From positions 7,754,237 to 7,818,236 of the forward strand of contig CM035168.1 in NCBI GenBank assembly GCA_020205615.1: a stretch of 64,000 nt of DNA, given 5' to 3'. The notes beneath the pieces were generated by a model. That model worked only from the letters and a program-made list of their open reading frames with translations, made no database searches and was not told the origin of the DNA. Position numbers and translations under genes: made by a program. Source of the stretch: Panax quinquefolius. Lineage: Eukaryota > Streptophyta > Magnoliopsida > Apiales > Araliaceae. Positions 1 to 13,717 of the stretch are shown here, piece by piece (position 1 is the stretch's first letter; each line of letters opens with the position of its first letter).

Positions 1-473
1 TATTATCATGTATTGTAAGGAATGATTAAAGGTTACGTACTTGGGAGCTAAACTCTGATAATTATGTAAATTAAGTTTAATATTTATATTATTGTTATTA
101 TTATTAGTATTATTCCGCTCATGGAATGGTATCGTGAAGCACTGGATTCGGGTTTCAAGTACCTGGATTCGGGGGCTTTACAACCTCCCCATGGTCACCA
201 AGTACACAAAATAGACCAAGACAACTTAGTCTAAGTATGCAATCGGAGAACATGTAGAAACACCAGCTGAAAAATTCTCCAAAGTTTATAAAAACGTACC
301 TTGTGAATTGGCACCGATCTAAGTGAGAGACATAACATCCAGTAACAGTCCCAAACTGGACATTCACTCCTAATGAGTGAATGTCAAACGGGTTTCTAAG
401 CTCCTACTTATATATACTACATGCATAAGTATACATGCAGTTTATTGTAATTGTGAAAAACTAAGCAAATGCA
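1..473. other. AT-rich intergenic sequence, no gene seen
   Basis: No recognisable coding sequence or transposon end is visible. A 70-codon minus-strand open frame at 155-367 has no motif I recognise and is probably chance. Confidence 0.5.
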
Positions 474-648
474 ACTTAGTTTATTTTTCCAATGATATAA
501 CTAAGTGTTACTCAATTTATGCTTACTTAGTTTATTTTTGCAATGATATAAATTAAGTAAGTGCTACTCAGCTTATGCTACCTAATTTATTTTTCCAATG
601 ATATAAACTAAGTAAGTCTACTAAGTTTATGCTACTTAGTTTATTTAT
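474..648. repeat. Minisatellite, about 51-55 bp unit, just over three copies
   Basis: Units begin near 474, 525, 580 and 634, each with ACTTAGTTTATTTTT or a close variant followed by CAATGATATAAA. The units differ by substitutions and small indels, so the array is diverged. No coding role is seen. Confidence 0.8.
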
Positions 649-1340
649 ATGTTATTATAGTATAGTTAATTTAATTTAATTCTAGTTTAATTTAAATTAT
701 TTTTTACTATATTATATTATTTTAATTTAATTTATTTCTTTATTTTGATTTATTATTTTATAGAGTAATTTATTTTTTTATTAAATTATATTATATAATT
801 TAAATTTCATTATATTAAATTAAATCAATTTTTTTATTTAATTTTATTTTAAATTTAATTTAATTTTTGATTATATTATATTATATTATATTATATATTT
901 TAATATTATTTAATTTCTTTAAATTTTATTATCTTAAATTAAATTAAATCAATTTTTATTTTATTTTATTTTAATTTGTATTATATTATATAATTTAATT
1001 TATTTCAATTTTATTCTCTTAAAATAAATTAAATTAAATCAAAATTTAATTTTATTATACTTTTAAATTAAATTTAATTTGTATTATATATATATTATAT
1101 TATATTATTTAATATAATTTAATTTATTTAAATAGTATTATCTTAAATTAAATTAATTTTTAAAATTTATTTCATTTTATGTATATCGATTTTTATAATT
1201 TTAATTTATTTATATTTTTGATATATTATATTATTAAATATTATATTTTAATTTATTAGTTCAAAACTAAGTAAATTCTAATTACTTCATTTCATTTTTA
1301 GTGTATTTTAGTATTAAGCTCTACTAACTATACATTAATA
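649..1340. repeat. Very AT-rich low-complexity tract
   Basis: Almost entirely A/T, with irregular repeats of TTTAATTTAA and TATATTATAT. No gene or clear element boundary is visible. Confidence 0.75.
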
Positions 1341-1436
1341 TAATAAAGAATGGCCCACATATGTTGCAATTGCTGAATTCTGACAGAAATTCCGTCGGAT
1401 ATAACAAATCTGACAATATGAAGACATTAGGCAATC

Positions 1437-2572
<1,136 letters not shown>

Positions 2573-2810
2573 ATTTTTTTCGAGAAAAATGCAAAAACAC
2601 TTTTCATAAAAAGTAAAAAACGCAAATAAACATACTGTTTCAAGAATTTTGAGTTACGTCGTAGCGTTTATTTGATAAGGGAGATGAAATGTGAAATAAA
2701 AATATTTTTGAGAAAAAGTCGTAAAAACACTATTCACGCTAAAAATGCAAACTCATTTTTTTTAATTTTCAAATTACGACATAGTGTTTCTTTAAAAAAT
2801 GGGAACGGCG
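2573..2810. repeat. Diverged direct repeat, about 130 bp, two copies
   Basis: Two blocks share GAGAAAAA-GC/TCG-AAAAACACT near their start and a TTACG(T/A)C-TAG(C)GTTT motif near their end (about 2581-2680 and 2710-2800). This is probably part of, or next to, the LTR-like block that follows. Confidence 0.45.
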
Positions 2811-2870
2811 GTTGAATCAGATTTTCCAAAACTGAGTCAGTTTTTCGGCTAATCGAGCAGGTTACGAAAA

Positions 2871-5800
2871 TGTAACCGAAAAAGTTAGAGAAACTAAATA
2901 AAAAGAAAATGATAAATTAAATTAATTTTGGACTAACCGAGCATAGGGTTTAGAATGGCTTGGTTAGGGTTGAAAAAATGGTTTAGAAAGGCTAAGCTAG
3001 GGTTGAGCCTAGGATTTGGAGAGCTTAGCTAGGGTTGAGATAAGGGAAAAGCTTGGTTATGAAATAACTTGGCTTAAGGTTGAATCATGTCTCAATTCTT
3101 AGGGTTAAAACCTAAGAGCTTGGAGCTAAAGCAAGGTATTAAACATGTGGGGCAATGCTGTAATGACTCACCTAGCAAGGTGGCAATATAAAGGAAGAAA
3201 TGGGCATGTGATGGCCGAATTTTTGAGCAAGAAAGAAGGTTTTAGTGAGTCAACTTACATGAGTCACCACATCTAAGACATAGGCAATAATTAGCAATGT
3301 TTCATTCAGTGATTTTGGCCATTAAGTGGCCATTAAAATCTTTGAGTTAGTTTTATTTGTAGTTTGATTAGGCTAACTCAAGGGAGTAATTAGTAAGTTT
3401 TTAAACATGAGGGGGAAGACCTTGTGTGATTTAAATTGGGTGACCAATTTATAAGACAAGGAAAGTAGCTATTTCATAAGTAAATCAAACTATCGTCTCT
3501 TTCATTTTCACCAAAATTAGTTAAGTGGAGAGAAAAAATAAGAGACTAAGAAAAAAGCTTGAGAGCTTTAAAGAGAGAGAAAGAGAGAAGGTCATACCTT
3601 GAGGGAAGGCAAGAGAGACCAAGGATAGCAAGGATCAATGCTATGGAAGAAGAAGAACCAAGAAGGGTAAGTTTCCAAACCATCATCTTCATCTTTTATT
3701 TTTGTTTGATTAGTTATTGGTGGTTAGTTAAGTGAAGGTAATGTTGGATCTTGAATTTATAAGGTGTATTTGAAGGAGAAAACTTTTTTAAAACACCTTA
3801 CATGATGCATGTCAAGTAAACTAAGTAATTAAAATGGTACGCCTAAGAATAAGGATGAAATAATAACGTAATAATGGACTATAAACGGACTTAATATGTG
3901 TTATCTATGTATTTTTACGTGATTCTAGAAAGATGGAATCCTAAGTATGTGAATTGTAAATTTGTTCCCAGTGGAACGGAGGAAAAACACACTATAATGA
4001 AGTTATAGAGAAATTTTTTGTTAAAGAAAGTAAAGTGTAAAAACCATTGCTTGGTACGATTTTCAGAACAAATTTAAGGGTGGTTAACACTTTCAAAAAA
4101 TTATTTCTTTTAGAGGGTCATGTAGTTGGGTGAAAATTTGAGCCGTGGGCTTAAGAACGAACTCAATCCGACTTTGTATGAGTAAGTTATGAACTTTAGA
4201 AAATGTGACGTTGAAACGTCTTTTCGGTGAAAAGTTGCTCCCGAAGGGGTTTTGAGCCGATTTCCCGACAAGTTAGAGACTTTTGAAAATTTCTCTATCC
4301 TGGAAGATTTGAAGAATTTGTTAAAAGGAAGAAATAGATGCAGAATGAGCTCATTCTGATATCGGACGAGTAATTATGATGTGTCAAAGTAAGCACGTTA
4401 AAACTGTGAAAAGTCAAAAATTTTACAAAGTTTGAAAAGGGTGCAGAGGTTTCAAATCTGTCGGCTCTGGCCATAGGCTAATTGGAGGGATGACCGTGAT
4501 GAATCCGTATATTTAGAGTCGTTCGCGCTGGACATATGCTAAATTAGTGTCGGTAGGGCTTGATCTGTAGAAGGTTGGTTAATCTGGAAGTTCTTTAGTA
4601 AATTAGACATAACTCTTTCATATGAACTCTGATTGAGGTGATTCAAGATGATCTGGAAAGATAAGAAGTATACTTAAAACTTTCATTTTTTAAGTTTTGA
4701 GATTTAAGGTCAGGATCAAGACCTAGAATCAGCCGTTTTAGGAGTGTTGTGTAATTTGAGGCAAACCAGGGTGGTTCTTCAGAACGCCGGGGCACGAAGC
4801 CATGTTGGGTTAGTATTTTTGAGTTCTAACCATTGGACCTTTTAAATATAGTCTAGATTAATGTAAAACATGGAATGGTAGATGTATTGGAAGTATTAAT
4901 TGTACGCAATGGTGTGTCGATTAAGCGTTTGGGTTAGAAAAGTAGGGCGTACGACGTACGAATGTTGAAAAGTTGAGTCGAATGTTAATGAACTTAAATA
5001 GTATTCCGATTAATATGAAATGGACATTATAAAATGTGGAATAGAGTTAAAGTAAACCATAAGTGATGTATATACGTAACTAATTGGTTTAATTGACCTT
5101 AATGATATATATAGGTCGTTTGAGGAGCGATTGGATAACATTCTGGTAAATCGCGTGAAATACAAGTTTCTTAAACTTACTCAAATAATTGTTATGTGCA
5201 AGTTTTTTAAACATACTCATATAATTGTATTGTGCAAGTTTCTTAACTTACTCTAATGTTGTAATTAAGAAAACTTCCTAACTTCATTCAAATTATTGAA
5301 TTGAATGCAAGTTTCATGTTTTTGTGCAAATAGATTATATTTGTACAAGTTGTTTAGCTAAGAATTACACTTTTTGCCAATATTTTCACATATGTGCTTT
5401 TGTGAAAGAAATGTTATGATGTTGTACTGTTTAAGTTGTTACTGTTCTATTGATGCATGAATTGCGTTATGATTAAGTCAATGTTAATTGTTTCAATTAG
5501 ACACATGTTAAGATGTACATGGTAATAAATATAGATTGTGATATGATGATGATGTAGAAATTTTTGATGTCAAAACGTAGGATTTATGAAAGGAATAGGT
5601 GAAAGTCGGCATGACTAATTATTAGAGATTGTGATGCTTAAGAATGATAGGGATTAAATTATTCCTATTTATTTGAACTACTTCTAAGCTATTGTTTCGT
5701 TGACGAAGTTTTCAAAGACTGATGAATTGATTCTTGATTTTTATTGTTTATTCAACTGCTATAACTTGTTGGGTAATTAAATGCTCACTCTTGCAAAAAT

Positions 5801-6114
5801 CTAAAACTTTTGCAGCTAGAGCTAATGGACTTGAATAGTCAGATGACATTAAACGAAAGGAATTTGCTTCAGAAGAAGGCTTAGAGCATTACATATTGTA
5901 ATGAAATATTTTTGATGTAATTGTAATATTATTATGATGTAATATTTATTAATTTTATAATTTGATGATGTAAAGGTCTCAAAACCTAAGATTAGCAGTG
6001 ATATGTTGTAATAATATATTAATTACATTAATGCTTTAAGAATCTACTAGATGGGTAGCACCGTGACACACCAAACTCGGGTTTAAAGATATGCCAAGTT
6101 TTTGAGGTGTTACA
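2871..6114 (+). mobile_element. Old Ty3/gypsy LTR-like block (possible solo LTR)
   Basis: The right end reads GAGGTGTTACA (6104-6114), matching the usual 3' end of plant gypsy LTRs. A TGTAACCG at 2871 is a candidate 5' end, and TGTAATGACTCACC at 3159 is another. A TATA-like box lies at 3186 and a purine-rich GAGAGAGA leader follows at 3565-3600, the order expected of U3, TATA and R. No convincing target-site duplication was found, so the left boundary is uncertain. There is no coding capacity. Confidence 0.45.
3186..3194 (+). promoter_or_regulatory. TATA-like box of the LTR-like block
   Basis: ATATAAAGG lies about 380 bp upstream of a GA-rich stretch. The assignment depends on the LTR interpretation. 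Confidence 0.3.
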
Positions 6115-6135
6115 GAACTTCTCTAAAGTTTATCT

Positions 6136-7506
6136 TGTTGGGAATTTCATATTAAAATTTGATGTTGATAGTAAATAAATATGCTTATGTGTAAAGTCCT
6201 TCAAAGAACATATGTACAAGGACTTAGATGGTAGATCAAAATTGTTAGGTTGATCTGTGCTTAATGTTTATCATTCTGTAAATGAATGTATAGAAGAAAG
6301 ATCAAAGCTGTTAGAATGATGTATGTTGAATTGTAATAGATAGGCCTCAATAGAATCGTAGTATGTCAAGCTGCCGAGAGATTGCAGAAGCCTAGGCAGA
6401 ATCGTGGAGTATCGAGAAAGTTGTTTCAGAATCGCATTTCGCTTTGGAAGCAACACTCAGAATCGTAAAGATAGTCTGAGCGCCTACCGAGCCAAGTCAA
6501 GAATTGCAGTCAACTCTCAGAATCATGGATTCTGCAAAACAAGCAAGTAGAGATCTTAGTCTATCAGAGCTTAAGAGAAATCGTGGTGTTCTTTTCGATC
6601 AAGGCTAAATCAAGCACGAGCATGTCAAGATACAACGATCGTGGTGTCTCATCAGCCAGTATCAGGAGCACCGAACTTCATCCATTTACTGAAGGATGAA
6701 GTATAACAAACGAACACTGACTTATAGACATTGAGATTTCAGGAATTCCAATCATCCTTAATATGTATCAAAGAAGCGTATAGAAGAAGCTAAGGAAAGG
6801 ACTGCATACCTGCTAAAAATTATCTTTTTAGGTGTTAGGTAAGAAAGCGAGCAAATGCTCATCAATGGGCTGAGCAATTTGAGCGTGATTCCTAGAAAGT
6901 CAACATTAGTGCTCAGAAATGTCTGATGCATTAAATGCTACAACGAATGCCTTCAACGAACACATTTCAAAGGCTCCTTTATATGAAAATCAGACATAGA
7001 TGCAACAGCAAACAAGTACAAAACTAAAGCTCAAGAACACTCAACGATCAATACTCTACGATCAAGAAAGAAAAGCTTGCTCTGCTACTCAGTTCTTTCG
7101 AACATATGCTTAACTGCAACTGAGTAGCACAACCCAAGAACTCAACTCTCATCAAGTGTATTCCAAGTCTGCTAGACTTGAAGAGTTCTACGTGAACTAA
7201 AGAAGTTCCAAGACTGCTGGTCTTGAAGGAATCCTAGTGATTCAAAGATTGTAAAGATATCCTTAGTGAATTTTTTACTCGGAGAGTAGAAGAGTGGACT
7301 AGGAGCTTTGAGTGCTCTGAACTACTTAAAATCACTGTGTCTTTTATATACCTGTTCTAATTTCTATATCTGTCATAACTGCTTATCACTTATAATCTTG
7401 GTTTATCTTAATAGAGAACAAACAAATCATATATTCTGCAGTGGTTAAGTTGTTAACAAATCTGACAAGTATTTTGAAAAGAAAAAAATGTTAAAATATC
7501 TATTCA
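6136..7506 (+). mobile_element. Ty1/copia (SIRE/Maximus-like) LTR
   Basis: It begins TGTTGGGAATTTC and ends TATTCA, followed by a short C-rich stretch (AATCCCCTTC), the junction style of SIRE/Maximus LTRs. It is about 1.37 kb. The inner AAGTCCTT...AAGGACTT segment near 6195-6230 recurs in the fragment at 21487-21802, but in inverted orientation. The strand given is the one that matches known LTR direction; the neighbouring copia pol is on the minus strand, so this LTR may belong to a different insertion or the region is rearranged. No matching target-site duplication was found. Confidence 0.6.
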
Positions 7507-7545
7507 AATCCCCTTCAACTTAACTATTGTGTCTCTAAGAACTAA

Positions 7546-8063
7546 CAAATCTTTTTCTCCATCGTGATAGATGACATGATATTCAATTGCAACTCACTAA
7601 CAAAGTCATGAACAGTCTTTGTTCATATATTTTCCCATAATATTAGCCAAAAATTAAAAATCTTGGGGGAAACCCCTTTGAATTATACCCTTTCAATTCT
7701 GGATTATTTTTGTTGTAACCCATGAACTTCAAGTCTTTCTTCACATCGATATCTTCAAAGTTAGAGGCTCCTTCATTCACGAACCCCAAGATGTGATTAA
7801 ACTCTAAGAAATCGTAAGTAGGAGTGATATCTCTTAGTTTGGTGGTGATGACTCCATTAACATAAGAGTTACTATTGTAGAATTATTCTATCCTTTTTGT
7901 GAAGATTCTGGTGTTAGTGCTTAGGGCGTCATAGAACTCTGCCTTAGTCACCAGATTGAGAACTATTCTGAAGTGAGATTCTACTCCTTTGAATTCGTTG
8001 TAGCGGATGAGATTTTAAGGGATTACTTGGAAGGTAGAAATGATTTGAACGATTGATTTGAGC
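7546..8063 (-). pseudogene. Extra ORF downstream of copia pol (SIRE-type 'env-like'/plant transposon protein)
   Basis: The minus strand gives a long, mostly open reading frame downstream of the copia pol terminus. Recognisable runs include RIVLNLVTKAEFYDALS, GVITTKLRDITPTYDFLEF and NHILGFVNEG. This resembles the plant-specific extra protein found between pol and the 3' LTR in SIRE/Maximus elements and in the 'putative plant transposon protein' families. It holds at least two in-frame stops, so it is a pseudogene. Family placement rests on my recognition of the pattern; a profile search would settle it. Function is not established for the family. Confidence 0.45.
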
Positions 8064-8458
8064 TAGAAAGAAAATAAACATGTTAAGGTTTGAAAACTTA
8101 TAGGGTGAACTAGAGCTCAAAGAGAGAGAGAGAGTATTGAAGGCAAATGAATCAGTAAAGCCAAAAATTAAAATTTTGATGCATAAATGTCTTTCCCTCT
8201 ATTTTGGTTGAGTGGGACAAGTGTTGAATAGTTGTTGGAGGCGCTATCTTGCTTAAATGCAACTTACAACTATATGGCACTTACTTTATCTGTGTACGCG
8301 TTTACACTTGATTTATTTTACACATGCCTTAGCTTTTGGTTGTCCACTCAATGATTTAATAGATATCATAGAGCTTTCTCTTATAAAGTAGCTTTTACCT
8401 TTTCACTTTACGATTCACTCTATTACTTTACTTTTTCTTGTTCTAAGATTTTCACCTG
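8064..8458. other. Non-coding spacer of the copia element
   Basis: This lies between the end of pol and the extra ORF on the minus strand. It contains a (GA)n tract near 8120-8134, which reads as CT-rich upstream of the extra ORF. No gene is seen. Confidence 0.4.
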
Positions 8459-8584
8459 TAAGGTTAGTTTCTCTAGAGCATAATCTTAAGCACATAAATT
8501 TCAACATTCCTAGTTCACTTATTAATTTATTGAATCTAGATTCAACTAATGATTTAGTAAACACAGCTGCTAATTAGTTTTTCA
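8459..8584 (-). pseudogene. Ty1/copia pol C-terminus (end of RNase H), split from the rest
   Basis: Minus-strand translation gives a TEK...AVFTKSLVESRFNKL-type sequence, the conserved C-terminal signature of plant copia polyproteins (usually LADIFTKPL.ESRFNKLR.ELGM). The right edge ends exactly at the target-site duplication of the solo LTR at 8590. The upstream codons resume at 11366, across that insertion. Confidence 0.85.
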
Positions 8585-9957
8585 GTAGATGTAAGACCTA
8601 AACTTTTTATAAATAAAGATTTAATTTATCTAATTATTATTTTGAAATAGTAAGGGGTTAATTTGATTAATGTGATTAGTTGTGGGTAAAATGCGCAAAT
8701 AATTTAAATAAGCAAGTGGTTATAAAATATTCATTATTGTCAGAGAATATTCGTTTGGTCGTGGAATATTCTTGTTTGAAGGGGAATATTAAATGCAATG
8801 GCCAATGTACCATTTAGGCCCCATAATGTGAAAAATTTTCAAATGAAGAAAACGACAAGAATGAGTTTTTTTTTATAAATAACGGCGTAGTTGTTACCGT
8901 TAACACTCCAGTGGTTAAAATACAGAGAATACTGGCGAGTGTATTGCACAAGAGTTGCTTTACCAGTATTGCACCAATTATTGATTCTTACGTAAGAAGT
9001 CACTACTCAATAATTGTTACAGTAATTACTGTTAAATATTTTATTTTATTGATTCAATAATTGTTACGTTGATATTTTATATTATTGATTCAATAATTAT
9101 CACTACACAGTATTTTCTATTATCAGATAAATAATTCATATTATTTGAATAATATTATTAGGTAGCATTATTGGCAATGTCAAAGGAAAATCTGTCTAAA
9201 AAAGGGGTTTGGTCACCTAATTGCGCGTCATTAAGGAGAAATCCTTATCAGAAAGCCCCCTCTTTCCTGGGAACGACCTGGTTGTCATTATTGTGATTCT
9301 GTAATATTATTTGTGAATAATTAATTATTGATAAATATGATAAGAAAATATTTATTTAATTGAGAAATTTTTAAAGAGACAATTATTAAGAGTTGATATT
9401 TTATCTTCTTCGATAAAATAATTCATTCAAATATATTATTGTAATATTACATTATAAGTGTATGATGTAATAATATAATAATATAATAACGGTGATATTT
9501 TTACAATGAATGCACGATATATGAATTAATGAGGAGGAACAGAGCAAATTGGGTCCGAAGTATTTTTGTTACAAAAAACATGTTAAACATGTTGGTGGGC
9601 CCTATTTTTGACTGAAATTTGATTATAGCCTGTAAGATCATCCGTATGTGAATTTTGATCATTTTCCCTTTAGAATTTGGAAAAACTTTCTTCTACAAAG
9701 TTGTAGAGAATTAAATTTTTTATAAAATGGGAATAAGATTTGAATTTTTCTGATAAAAAGGCTATTTATTATGAATTATTGAAGTTCCAGAATAATTGAT
9801 TTTTGGAGTTTTAAATATTTTTTTAAGAAAAACATTTTTTTCATGTTGGTTGGCCCCACTGGTGTGCTGAAATCAGATTTTCAAGGAGGTGTGTGGATTT
9901 TTTTTTTATAAAACATTATTTTATTAAATTTTCTGCTTTGGTGTTCTAAGCATTTTC

Positions 9958-9967
9958 CTATAAATAG
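9958..9967 (+). promoter_or_regulatory. TATA box of solo LTR 1
   Basis: CTATAAATAG occurs at the same LTR position as in the other copies of this family. Confidence 0.65.
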
Positions 9968-10196
9968 GGTGCTTAGTTTAGAATTGAAAATCACACCAGA
10001 ATCTGAAATTTTTCTCTCTATAATATCTAGCGTATTTTTGTGAATATTTAGATACTTTGAGAGTTGATAAGCTGTGCAAGTTTTCTTCAGCATTATATCC
10101 GATATTCCAGCCAGAAGTACTATTCTTTTGAGGTAAGGGATGTTATTTTTTTCGTAAATGATATTTTTTTAAAATATCATTATATCAAAATATTGG

Positions 10197-10430
10197 TATG
10201 AATTTTATTATGAAATTTTTACCTTTTCATGTCGAGGTTACTATTCACGTATACGGCACTATTCACGTATATGGTACTATTCATGAATATGGTACTATTC
10301 ATGAGTACTATTCACGAAGTATGATTTTTCTTATGAAATTTTTACCTTTTCGTGTCGGGGTTACTATTCACGTATACAACACTATTCACATATACAACAT
10401 TATTCAAAAATACAACACTATTCACATAAA
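10197..10430 (+). repeat. 18-bp minisatellite within a 122-bp duplication (solo LTR 1)
   Basis: ACTATTCACGTATACGGC-type units of 18 bp are repeated. The block beginning ATGAATTTTATTATG at 10199 is repeated about 122 bp further on, giving a higher-order duplication. The open frame across it (IHVYGT repeats) is a by-product of a repeat unit divisible by three. Confidence 0.85.
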
Positions 10431-10660
10431 AATTAAATTTTCTTTTCTGTGTCCAAGTTGTTTGTTATGGTTTCTATCTTTGATTGGATCTATGTTTTGA
10501 ACTTTATTCTTAAATTTTGCTCCACAATTGATTATTATGGAGTATTTTTGAACTTGGATAAACTAAAGTACGAATCCCTAATCTTTGTCCTTTTATCTCT
10601 CTAGATTCGTTTTCTTGAAAATATTTTTATCATCTTCAGTCCTAAATGGTGATATAACTT

Positions 10661-10800
10661 AATATCTTTGGCCTGTAGTGCAAAGATGAATGATTACCTG
10701 ATGAATATCTTTGGCCGTAGTGCAAAGATGGACAGGTGTTGAGATGAACATGACCAACTGGTGATACGAATGAATATCTTTGGCCCGTAGTGCAAAGATG
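10661..10800 (+). repeat. Three copies of a 'ATATCTTTGGCC...TAGTGCAAAGATG' unit
   Basis: Units start near 10661, 10703 and 10771. This is the same motif family that has expanded into the 57-bp minisatellite of the tandem array (28.6-29.4 kb and its copies). Confidence 0.75.
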
Positions 10801-11365
10801 AACATTTGATTCAAGATGTATATTAATTGATGTTACAGGGATAAAATATTGATGATGGACTTTTAAATCATAGAAGATAGTAGACTTCATTATCTACTTA
10901 ATTCTTCTAATGAATTGTTGTTTCCGCTGCAATTGTTGATCTAAAACTTGTTGTCTATTATATTCTATCAGATTTTTCCCTTTCGAGGACTAAGGATAAT
11001 TTGTTCTCCATTATCTTAGTCATAATATTCTTTACTGGGCTAGTTGAGCTCATCATTTTCTTTTTTGTTCCATTTTTCTTCTCAGGAAGCAAGAATATAG
11101 CGGAAACTAGTCAGGGTGTGGAGTGATGGTCCGAGATAGTTGTTTTAGCAGTCCTCACTATTTTGTAAAATAGTGTATCAATAATTGTAATGAGGACTTA
11201 TTTAAGTGTGGATATTGTCTAGAAGACAATATTTGTATTTAAACTCACAATATATGTGTTGTCGTATTTTACACGACAATTGTAATAATGAAGTTGTAGT
11301 TATTTTTGTACCATGTATTTGACGACTCAGAATGGGTTGTGTGGACCTATTTTGGGGGAGTCACA

Positions 11366-11441
11366 GTAGAGATAAATGTAAAGAAATATTTCTATTTTGA
11401 ACATGGTCTCTTATAAATTGATGTTTTATATCAATGTGTTT
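11366..11441 (-). pseudogene. Ty1/copia RNase H fragment between two LTR insertions
   Basis: Minus-strand translation gives TKHIDIKHQFIRDHVQ, the conserved (S)RTKHIDIRHHFIRDHV segment of copia RNase H. This 76-bp island links the codons at 20426 and above to those ending at 8584. It is flanked by the GTAGA duplication on one side and GGTCC on the other. Confidence 0.88.
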
Positions 11442-13688
11442 GGTCCTGTGACGCCCCTAAATTCAAATACGTATATCTCGAATTTGGTGCATCACGATCT
11501 AACTCTAATAACATACTAAAACCTCAAACAACGGAATATTAGAATAATTTACATTGTTATAACATAAATATTCTCGTCCCAAGGTCTCGCAACAATGACT
11601 AACTTAATACATAACTTAAATCCAAACATAACTTAACACATAATATTAAACAGGTCTTATTACAGCATAATAATAAGCTTCTAGCATAGAGGATTAAAGC
11701 TAATCCATAGCCTTGCCCTTTCCCTTATCTTTCCTTGAGGGTCCACTTGGCTCTGCATTAACTAAAATGTTTAAGGAAAGCAAGAAATGAGTCTTCACTC
11801 ACATAGATTCATTCTTAGCATGCAGGGGTACTAGTATACATCATACACACATATTAAGAGATCTTGTACTAGGTTTTTATGTTCCATATGTTCATTTCAA
11901 GATTACTTTCAAATCATGTAGTTTTATTCGGAAAATTTCTATTCAACAAGGCTAAAAGAGTCTATGCAACAAGTATTAACTACGTTAGCCATTAAACCAC
12001 ATCATCATGCTAAATAAATCTTTACTACGCATGGTTAAATGTAATTGACTCATTCACACCTTGTTAGTATAGTCCATCATTTGAGAACTTACTTTAAAAT
12101 ATGCTCAACTAGTTTATACCATGCCTAACTAATTGAATGCACATATCAATCACGCTTAGAGTTATAAAGAGTCCTATTATGCTTGCTCATAAGGTCATAA
12201 TGTAATTCATACAACGATCCTCAAAATTAGTTTGCAAAATTTTCAATTTTCCTTTGAAAACATATATTAAACAAGGCTATACAACCTATTATATACAAGG
12301 CAACTTAAAACTCAACTAATACTCATTTGTACACATACTCAAGCTATTTACATGTGTTAAAAAGATTAGAATTTAAAGAACATAAGATTCATCAAGTTTT
12401 GTTTTCCAAAATTTTAAGGTTTGTCTTCAAAGTCATTATAATTCAAGCTAAAATGATTTCCTATAAGTGAAGCCACCTCTATTTGTGTGTTAGTGTCATT
12501 TATATCCCTAACCAAGTCAAACTAGCATGATCAACATAACAGAAAGCAACAAAAATAGAGTATAAATTTGGCAGATGACGCAACCGCGCTGGGATTATAC
12601 TGGGAAGTGGCGCGGCCCTGCCATTTTCGCACAACTCCAGACACGGCCTCTACAGATTTCAGACCATACAATAATTACTCTTTCATTCAGCATGCTCAGA
12701 ACATTCGTATTGACTCCATACATTCATACAACTCTTCTAACATAGTGAAATTCCTTTCCAAACCAGTTAACAAATGATTGATGAGAATTTTAAGAATTTA
12801 TAAAACTTGAAATCAAGAACATGTATATGGATATTACCTCTTGAAGCTTGAATTGTTAACTTTTGTTAACCCAAACTTCTGATTGCTCTCAAATTTCAGC
12901 AACACACTCTCTAATGTATACTAATTAGACAATTTAGCAACTAAAGATATGAAGAGAATGGCTGTTATTTATAGAGAATTCATTACCCATACAATGCCTT
13001 TGCCTAGTGTTTTGGTTTAACGGAAAGAAGAAGAAACTAATAGGCAAGGAAAATTGGGTGGAAAATTCTTACCAACTCTCTCCCCTCCATTCTTCTAGCC
13101 AACATCACTCCTCTGAGTTTAAGCAACAAGGAATATGATAGGACAATGGCCTATTACAACTGATTAATGAAGTGTGACACTGATTTTGGGACAAGGCTTA
13201 TTACTCTCTTATTTATCAGTTGAGTGGACCTCATATACTGAGGTTATTTCCTTTTAGGACTCACAAAGTTAACTTTAATGTGTTATTATTATTACCTTAT
13301 ACTAAGTTAGGGACACATATACACAAAATCATATAATCCATGTACATTGTGTTAGTCAAAATAATATTTGAATTGAGCTAGAATATAAATTAGTTAGGCA
13401 CTAGCAACCAATTATTTTCCATAAAACTTATTATCCCAATTACACATAAATATAGAAATAAACATTTAATAGCAAATATTTATTTATCGCATACATTTAA
13501 ACTACACATTTAATTGGTTTACCATGAATCATTATATCACACAAGACTCTTTTATTCAAGTTTAGTAGAATTACATAAATTAAGATTATTATATTATAGT
13601 CTCACAGAATAATATCTACATTATAATAGTATCATTAACATCTAATCTTAAATATTTCACATGATGTTGAATTATTATTATGCTCACA

Positions 13689-13717
13689 CACTATAAGAAA
13701 AAGGCCTATCAGCGACC
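13689..13717. repeat. CACTA left terminal inverted repeat
   Basis: A 29-bp repeat pairs with 20085-20113 with four mismatches, all C/T transitions, the kind expected from decay of methylated cytosine. Confidence 0.93.

Larger units (their letters stand above)
8590..11365 (+). mobile_element. Solo LTR 1, Tekay-like Ty3/gypsy, 2776 bp, TSD GTAGA
   Basis: It starts TGTAAGACC and ends GGGGGAGTCACA. The 5-bp direct repeat GTAGA lies immediately on both sides (8585-8589 and 11366-11370). It matches the LTRs of the array at 23.6-44.3 kb in overall order: TTGTGGGTA near the start, AAGCAAGTGGTTATA, GAATATTCG, TATA box, tandem repeats, and the TTAGTCATAATATT segment near the end. No internal region or second LTR is present, so it is a solo LTR formed by LTR-LTR recombination. 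It interrupts the copia RNase H codons precisely. Confidence 0.93.

Noticed and set aside
12568..12777. 69-codon open frame inside solo LTR 2
   Set aside because: It lies in a non-coding LTR and has no recognisable motif.
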